A DNA stretch of 64,000 nucleotides from positions 29,006 to 93,005 of the forward strand of contig CABYCL010000001.1 in NCBI GenBank assembly GCA_902517505.1, given 5' to 3'. The notes beneath the pieces were generated by a model, which saw nothing but the letters and a program-made list of their open reading frames with translations, was not told where the DNA came from and searched no databases. The translations under genes were made by a program, and so were the position numbers. Below are positions 57,100 through 64,000 of the stretch, piece after piece. Within the stretch, counting starts at the first letter, position 1; each line of letters starts with the position of its first letter. This stretch comes from an uncultured SAR86 cluster bacterium. GTDB lineage: Bacteria > Pseudomonadota > Gammaproteobacteria > Magnimaribacterales > D2472.

Positions 57100-58908
57100 T
57101 TTCGCTAAGTTTCTTGGTTGATCAATATCAGTTCCTCTTAACAAAGCAACTTCATATGAAAGTATCTGAAGAGGAATAGTATAAATAATTGGCGTGAGAA
57201 TAAAATCACATTTTGGCATATTGATTAGTTTTCCTGATTGTAAATCCATTGTTATTGATGGATCAGCAAACACATAAATGGTTCCACCTCTTGCTTTAAC
57301 TTCCTCTAAATTAGAAACAAGCTTTTCTGCGATTTCACTCTCTGGCGCTAATGCAATTACTGGCATTTCCTCATCAATTAATGCTAATGGTCCATGTTTT
57401 AACTCGCCTGCGGGGTATGCTTCAGCATGAATATATGAAATTTCTTTTAATTTTAAGGCTCCTTCTTTTGCGATCGGATAAAAAATCCCTCTACCCAAGA
57501 ATAATGCATTGTCTTTGTTAGCTATTTCTGGAGCAATTTCTATAATGGTATCTTTTAATTTTAGAGTTTCTTCAACCGTATCTGGCAAAGATCTTAAGGC
57601 TGTAATAACTCTTGTTCTTAATTTCGGATTTATTTTTCTACTTTTTGCTAAAGATAAGGCTAATAGCATTAAGGCCGCAAGTTGCGTTGTAAAAGCCTTT
57701 GTTGATGCAACTCCAATTTCTGGACCAGCATTTGTAAAAATTGAATAGTCAGATTCTCTTGCAAGTGAGCTCGTTGGGACATTGCATATGCATAAAGTTG
57801 AAAGATAGTTTTTTTCTTTTGCATATCTTAGTGCAGCTAAGGTATCAGCGGTTTCTCCAGATTGAGAAATTGTTACTAATAAGGAATCTTCATCAACATG
57901 TGGGTTTCTATATCTGTATTCTGAGGCATAATCAGTTTGTGTTGGTAATCCTGAAATCGATGAAAACCAATTAGCGCCTACTCTTCCAGCATGCAAGCTA
58001 GTTCCACAAGCAACAATTTGTATTCTCTTAACTTTTTCAAATAATTCAGATGATCCAAGTCCAAATATATTATCCAAAACATCTTCTCCGCCAACTCTTC
58101 CATCAATGGTATTCAAGATAGCGTCTGGTTGCTCATAAATTTCTTTTTCCATGAAATGTTTATAGTCACCCTTTGAAGTTGATTGGCTAGAAATATCAAT
58201 CTGTGTAACTTCTCTTTGAACCTCTTTCTTTTCTGCGTCATAAATCGTATAGCTTTCAGAAGAGAGCTCAGCAACATCTCCATCCTCAAGAAAAATAAAT
58301 TCATTAGTTAATTGTCCAATTGCTAATGGATCTGAGGCTGCCAAAAATTCATCAACTCCCACTCCTATTAAAAGAGGAGACTTGCTTCTTGCTATCGTTA
58401 CATTTGTATCATCTTCTTTGTCTATTGCTGCAATTGCATATGCCCCTTCAATTTTTTCTTTTGTTAGGTACATTGAATCAAGCATTGAATTCCCTTTGTT
58501 AAGAAAATATTCAAGCATATGTGCAATGAGTTCAGAATCAGTTTGTGATGAGAACGTATAGCCTTCTTTTTTAAGAAATTCTTTTAAATCTAAATAATTC
58601 TCAATAATTCCGTTATGAACTATGTATACCCTTTCATTAGACTTATGTGGGTGAGCATTTTCTTCAGAAGGCTCTCCATGTGTTGCCCATCTGGTGTGAG
58701 CAATGCCTAGTTTGCTTTTTGGTTTTTCAGTAATCATCTTTTCTTCTAGCAAATTAACTTTTCCTAGAGTTCTTAAATGAGCAATCTTGTCAATTTGATG
58801 GAGGGCTATTCCTGCAGAATCATAGCCTCGATATTCCATTTTGTGCAAGCCTTGGACTAACAGTTTTCCTACATTACGGTTTGAAGCAGCCGCTATTATT
58901 CCACACAT
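57082..58908 (-). CDS. glmS: Glutamine-fructose-6-phosphate aminotransferase (isomerizing)
   Basis: MCGIIAAASNRNV N-terminus, two SIS domains, C-terminus LAKSVTVE. Confidence 0.98.
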   Translation of the reverse strand: MCGIIAAASNRNVGKLLVQGLHKMEYRGYDSAGIALHQIDKIAHLRTLGKVNLLEEKMITEKPKSKLGIAHTRWATHGEPSEENAHPHKSNERVYIVHNGIIENYLDLKEFLKKEGYTFSSQTDSELIAHMLEYFLNKGNSMLDSMYLTKEKIEGAYAIAAIDKEDDTNVTIARSKSPLLIGVGVDEFLAASDPLAIGQLTNEFIFLEDGDVAELSSESYTIYDAEKKEVQREVTQIDISSQSTSKGDYKHFMEKEIYEQPDAILNTIDGRVGGEDVLDNIFGLGSSELFEKVKRIQIVACGTSLHAGRVGANWFSSISGLPTQTDYASEYRYRNPHVDEDSLLVTISQSGETADTLAALRYAKEKNYLSTLCICNVPTSSLARESDYSIFTNAGPEIGVASTKAFTTQLAALMLLALSLAKSRKINPKLRTRVITALRSLPDTVEETLKLKDTIIEIAPEIANKDNALFLGRGIFYPIAKEGALKLKEISYIHAEAYPAGELKHGPLALIDEEMPVIALAPESEIAEKLVSNLEEVKARGGTIYVFADPSITMDLQSGKLINMPKCDFILTPIIYTIPLQILSYEVALLRGTDIDQPRNLAKSVTVE

Positions 58909-58911
58909 ATA

Positions 58912-60267
58912 CTAGTCCTTCTTTTTAGACCAATTCTCTTTATTATCTTGTTTTGATCTTCCAACTCCAAGAGCATTATCTGGCACATCTTTTGTTATCA
59001 CAGAGCCTGCTGCAACGTATGCATTTGATCCTATTGTAACTGGAGCAACTAAAGAAGAATTTGTTCCTATAAAACTATTGTCTCCTATTTTGGTTTTATG
59101 TTTATCTTTACCATCATAATTACAAGTAATTGTGCCTGCACCAATATTTGATTCTGCTCCAATCTCAGCATCTCCTAAATAAGCAAAATGATTAGCTTTA
59201 GAATCCTTACCGATTTTTGTTTTTTTGGTTTCAACAAAATTACCAATCCTTGCCGCATCGTCTATATGACTTCCCTCTCTAAGTCTTGCATATGGTCCAA
59301 TTGAGCAGTTTTTACCTACTTTAGAGGATACGAGGTGTGAAAAAGCTTCTATAGAGGTGTTATCGCCAATCTCTACATCTTTTAAAATTGTATTAGGTCC
59401 AATAGAAACATTATTTCCAAGAGTTATATTTCCATCAAGTATTACATTTATATCAATTTCGCAGTCTTTTCCAACAGAAACTTCTCCCCTGATATCGATT
59501 CTAGAGGGATCAGAAATTGTTACCCCCATATTCATTAAATCTTCCGCTTTCATTTTTCTATATATGCTTTCTAACTCTGATAACTCTTTTTTAGTATTTG
59601 CGCCTTTAACTTCCTCATTTGGCACAATACATGTATTAATTTTAAACCCTTTCTTGCAAATTATAGAGACTATATCAGTTAAGTAAAACTCGCTCGCTGC
59701 ATTTTTATTATTAACATCATTAATGGCCTCTGCTAGAAGCTTTTTATTACAACAAAGAATCCCTGTAAAAATCTCTGTTATTTTCTTTTCATTTTCTGAA
59801 GCATCTTTTTCTTCAACTATTGCCTGAGCTGAGCCCGATAAGTCTTTTTTAACTCGGCCATAACCAAAAGGATCTTCTAACACGGTGGTTAATATAGTTA
59901 GGCTGTCTTCAGTCAAAGATAATAAGTTTTTGAGAGTTGATTCCTTGATTAATGGTACATCACCGTATAAAACTAAAACTTTAGAGCCGTCTGAAATAGA
60001 ATCAAATGATGATTTAACAGCATCAGCAGTTCCGATTGGTTTTTTTTGTTCGCTAATGTGCAAGATTCCGTTAAAGTTTTCTGTTTCTTTGATTATTGAT
60101 TCTTTTTCATATCCTACAACAAAAGTAGTTTCATCAGTGATGTCAACAACAGTTTCATAAATCCTTTTAAGCATTGAGTAGCCGCCAATAGTTTGAAGAG
60201 ATTTTGCTTTATTTGAAATCATCCTAGAGCCCTCTCCGGCAGCTAGAATTACAGTATGAATCTTCAC
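58912..60267 (-). CDS. glmU: Bifunctional UDP-N-acetylglucosamine pyrophosphorylase / glucosamine-1-P acetyltransferase
   Basis: VILAAGEGSRM, LbH hexapeptide repeats, AYLGDAEIGAESNIGAGTITCNYDG. Confidence 0.97.
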   Translation of the reverse strand: MKIHTVILAAGEGSRMISNKAKSLQTIGGYSMLKRIYETVVDITDETTFVVGYEKESIIKETENFNGILHISEQKKPIGTADAVKSSFDSISDGSKVLVLYGDVPLIKESTLKNLLSLTEDSLTILTTVLEDPFGYGRVKKDLSGSAQAIVEEKDASENEKKITEIFTGILCCNKKLLAEAINDVNNKNAASEFYLTDIVSIICKKGFKINTCIVPNEEVKGANTKKELSELESIYRKMKAEDLMNMGVTISDPSRIDIRGEVSVGKDCEIDINVILDGNITLGNNVSIGPNTILKDVEIGDNTSIEAFSHLVSSKVGKNCSIGPYARLREGSHIDDAARIGNFVETKKTKIGKDSKANHFAYLGDAEIGAESNIGAGTITCNYDGKDKHKTKIGDNSFIGTNSSLVAPVTIGSNAYVAAGSVITKDVPDNALGVGRSKQDNKENWSKKKD

Positions 60268-60289
60268 AATATAAGGTTAAATATATACC

Positions 60290-60703
60290 TTACTGTTTTT
60301 TACGAAGTTTTTGAATAGTTTTAAGTCTGGCAACTGCCTCAGCTAATTGCGCTGAAGCTTTTGCATAGTCAAGCGTTGCATCTTTATTTGCCAATTCTTG
60401 CTCTGCTATTTCTTTCGCTTTTATAGCCTCAGACTCATCTAAGCTATCAGCCCTCTCTGCGGTATCAGATAACACTGTTACCAGGTCTGGCTGTACCTCT
60501 AAAAAACCTCCAGAGCAAAAAAAGGCTTCTTCTTCAGAGCCGTTTTGAACTCTAACAGGCCCTGGCGCTAAACCAGTTAAAAGAGGAGTATGTCCTGGAG
60601 CTATACCAAGCTCACCTAAGGTGCCTGTTGCAAAAACCATAGTAGCTTCACCTGAATATATTTCTTCACTTGATGACACTATATTTATTTTGATTGTATT
60701 CAT
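60290..60703 (-). CDS. atpC: F1 ATP synthase epsilon subunit
   Basis: GELGIAPGHTPLLTGL; operon order. Confidence 0.95.
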   Translation of the reverse strand: MNTIKINIVSSSEEIYSGEATMVFATGTLGELGIAPGHTPLLTGLAPGPVRVQNGSEEEAFFCSGGFLEVQPDLVTVLSDTAERADSLDESEAIKAKEIAEQELANKDATLDYAKASAQLAEAVARLKTIQKLRKKQ

Positions 60704-60705
60704 TT

Positions 60706-62977
<2,272 letters not shown>

Positions 62978-62983
62978 TATTTA

Positions 62984-64000
62984 TTAAAAAGTCTGTGTCT
63001 TTTTGAAGTCTTCAACAAGAGATGTGAATTGACTCTCAATATCATCATTCCAGTCACCTGTTGAGTTTATTTGTTTTTCCAATTCACTTTTTTCTGCAGA
63101 TAAATAACCATGAAGGGCTTCTTCAAAATCTAAAATCTTATCAACTTCAACATCTGCCATATAACCTCTGTCAGCAGCAAACAAACTTAATGCTTGTTGT
63201 GCAACACTCATTGGAGCATATTGCTTTTGCTTTAATAGCTCAGTAAAGGCTTTACCATTGGCAAGTTGTTGTTTTGTTGCATCATCTAAATCAGAAGCAA
63301 ATTGAGAAAAAGCTGCCAGCTCACGATATTGAGCTAATGCTGTTCTTACACCACCAGCCAGTTTTTTCATTATTTTTGTTTGTGCTGATCCGCCTACCCT
63401 TGAAACTGAGAGTCCTGGGTTGATAGCTGGTCTTACTCCTGAATTAAATAATTCAGTCTCTAAATATATTTGTCCGTCTGTGATTGAGATTACATTGGTT
63501 GGAACAAAAGCTGAAACATCGCCTGCAAGGGTTTCAATAATTGGCAGGGCTGTTAATGAGCCTGTTTTACCCTTAACTTTTCCGCCTGTGACTTGCTCAA
63601 CATAGTCAGCATTTACTCTTGCTGCTCTCTCGAGCAATCTTGAGTGAAGATAAAAAACATCTCCAGGATATGCCTCTCTACCTGGAGGCCTTTTTAATAA
63701 TAATGATACCTGTCTATAAGCAACCGCTTGTTTTGAAAGGTCATCATAAACAATTAATGCATCCTCTCCTTTGTCTCTAAAATATTCTCCCATTGTGCAT
63801 CCTGCATATGCTGAAAGATATTGCATTGGTGCAGGATCAGCAGCTGTCGCTGATACAACAATCGTATGCTCCATCGCCCCATACTCTTCTAATTTTCTGA
63901 CAACATTTGCAACTGTTGACTGTTTTTGACCGATAGCAACATAAATACATTTAATGCCAGTTCCTTTTTGGTTAATAATTGCATCAATTGCAACAGCTGT
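62984..64000 (-). CDS. atpA: F1 ATP synthase alpha subunit (truncated by window edge)
   Basis: [13 protein letters not shown] through [18 protein letters not shown]; frame open to the window end. Confidence 0.97.
   Translation of the reverse strand, partial: TAVAIDAIINQKGTGIKCIYVAIGQKQSTVANVVRKLEEYGAMEHTIVVSATAADPAPMQYLSAYAGCTMGEYFRDKGEDALIVYDDLSKQAVAYRQVSLLLKRPPGREAYPGDVFYLHSRLLERAARVNADYVEQVTGGKVKGKTGSLTALPIIETLAGDVSAFVPTNVISITDGQIYLETELFNSGVRPAINPGLSVSRVGGSAQTKIMKKLAGGVRTALAQYRELAAFSQFASDLDDATKQQLANGKAFTELLKQKQYAPMSVAQQALSLFAADRGYMADVEVDKILDFEEALHGYLSAEKSELEKQINSTGDWNDDIESQFTSLVEDFKKTQTF

Noticed and set aside
57509-59686. Plus-strand ORFs inside glmS/glmU (57509, 57741, 58320, 59357)
   Set aside because: Antisense to strongly conserved genes; no RBS or family support.

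Overview
AT-rich (visually about 32-35% GC) chromosomal window from a marine-type, streamlined gammaproteobacterium. SAR86-like is my inference from gene content and composition, not a computed assignment. Both window edges cut genes: proC at the left and atpA at the right. The backbone is mostly housekeeping: proC-yggT-metX-metW-rdgB, trmB, rpoH, cysQ, phosphatases, yaaA, a TRAP transporter, lipA/lipB, uvrD, a long accessory run of small enzymes, an NDP-sugar/glycosyltransferase cluster, and glmS-glmU-atpCDGA. The most unusual structure is at 52.8-57.1 kb, immediately downstream of glmS. Seven extra copies of the glmS 3' end (codons for Ser-Val-Thr-Val-Glu plus, in six of seven, a stop) are interspersed with short units of one or two genes. 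All the genes point the same way as glmS. Across the eight copies, including glmS itself, every substitution within the five SVTVE codons falls at a third codon position. Several units also have their own terminal inverted repeats next to the SVTVE site. This looks like an accretion array of small cassettes integrating at the glmS 3' terminus (the attTn7 neighbourhood), with no recombinase visible in the window. A second notable item is an unlisted 15-codon microORF at 44830-44877(-) encoding MCDCCDCCECSCCSK, with 8 Cys in 15 residues. No RNA genes, CRISPR arrays or recognisable transposase/integrase genes were seen.
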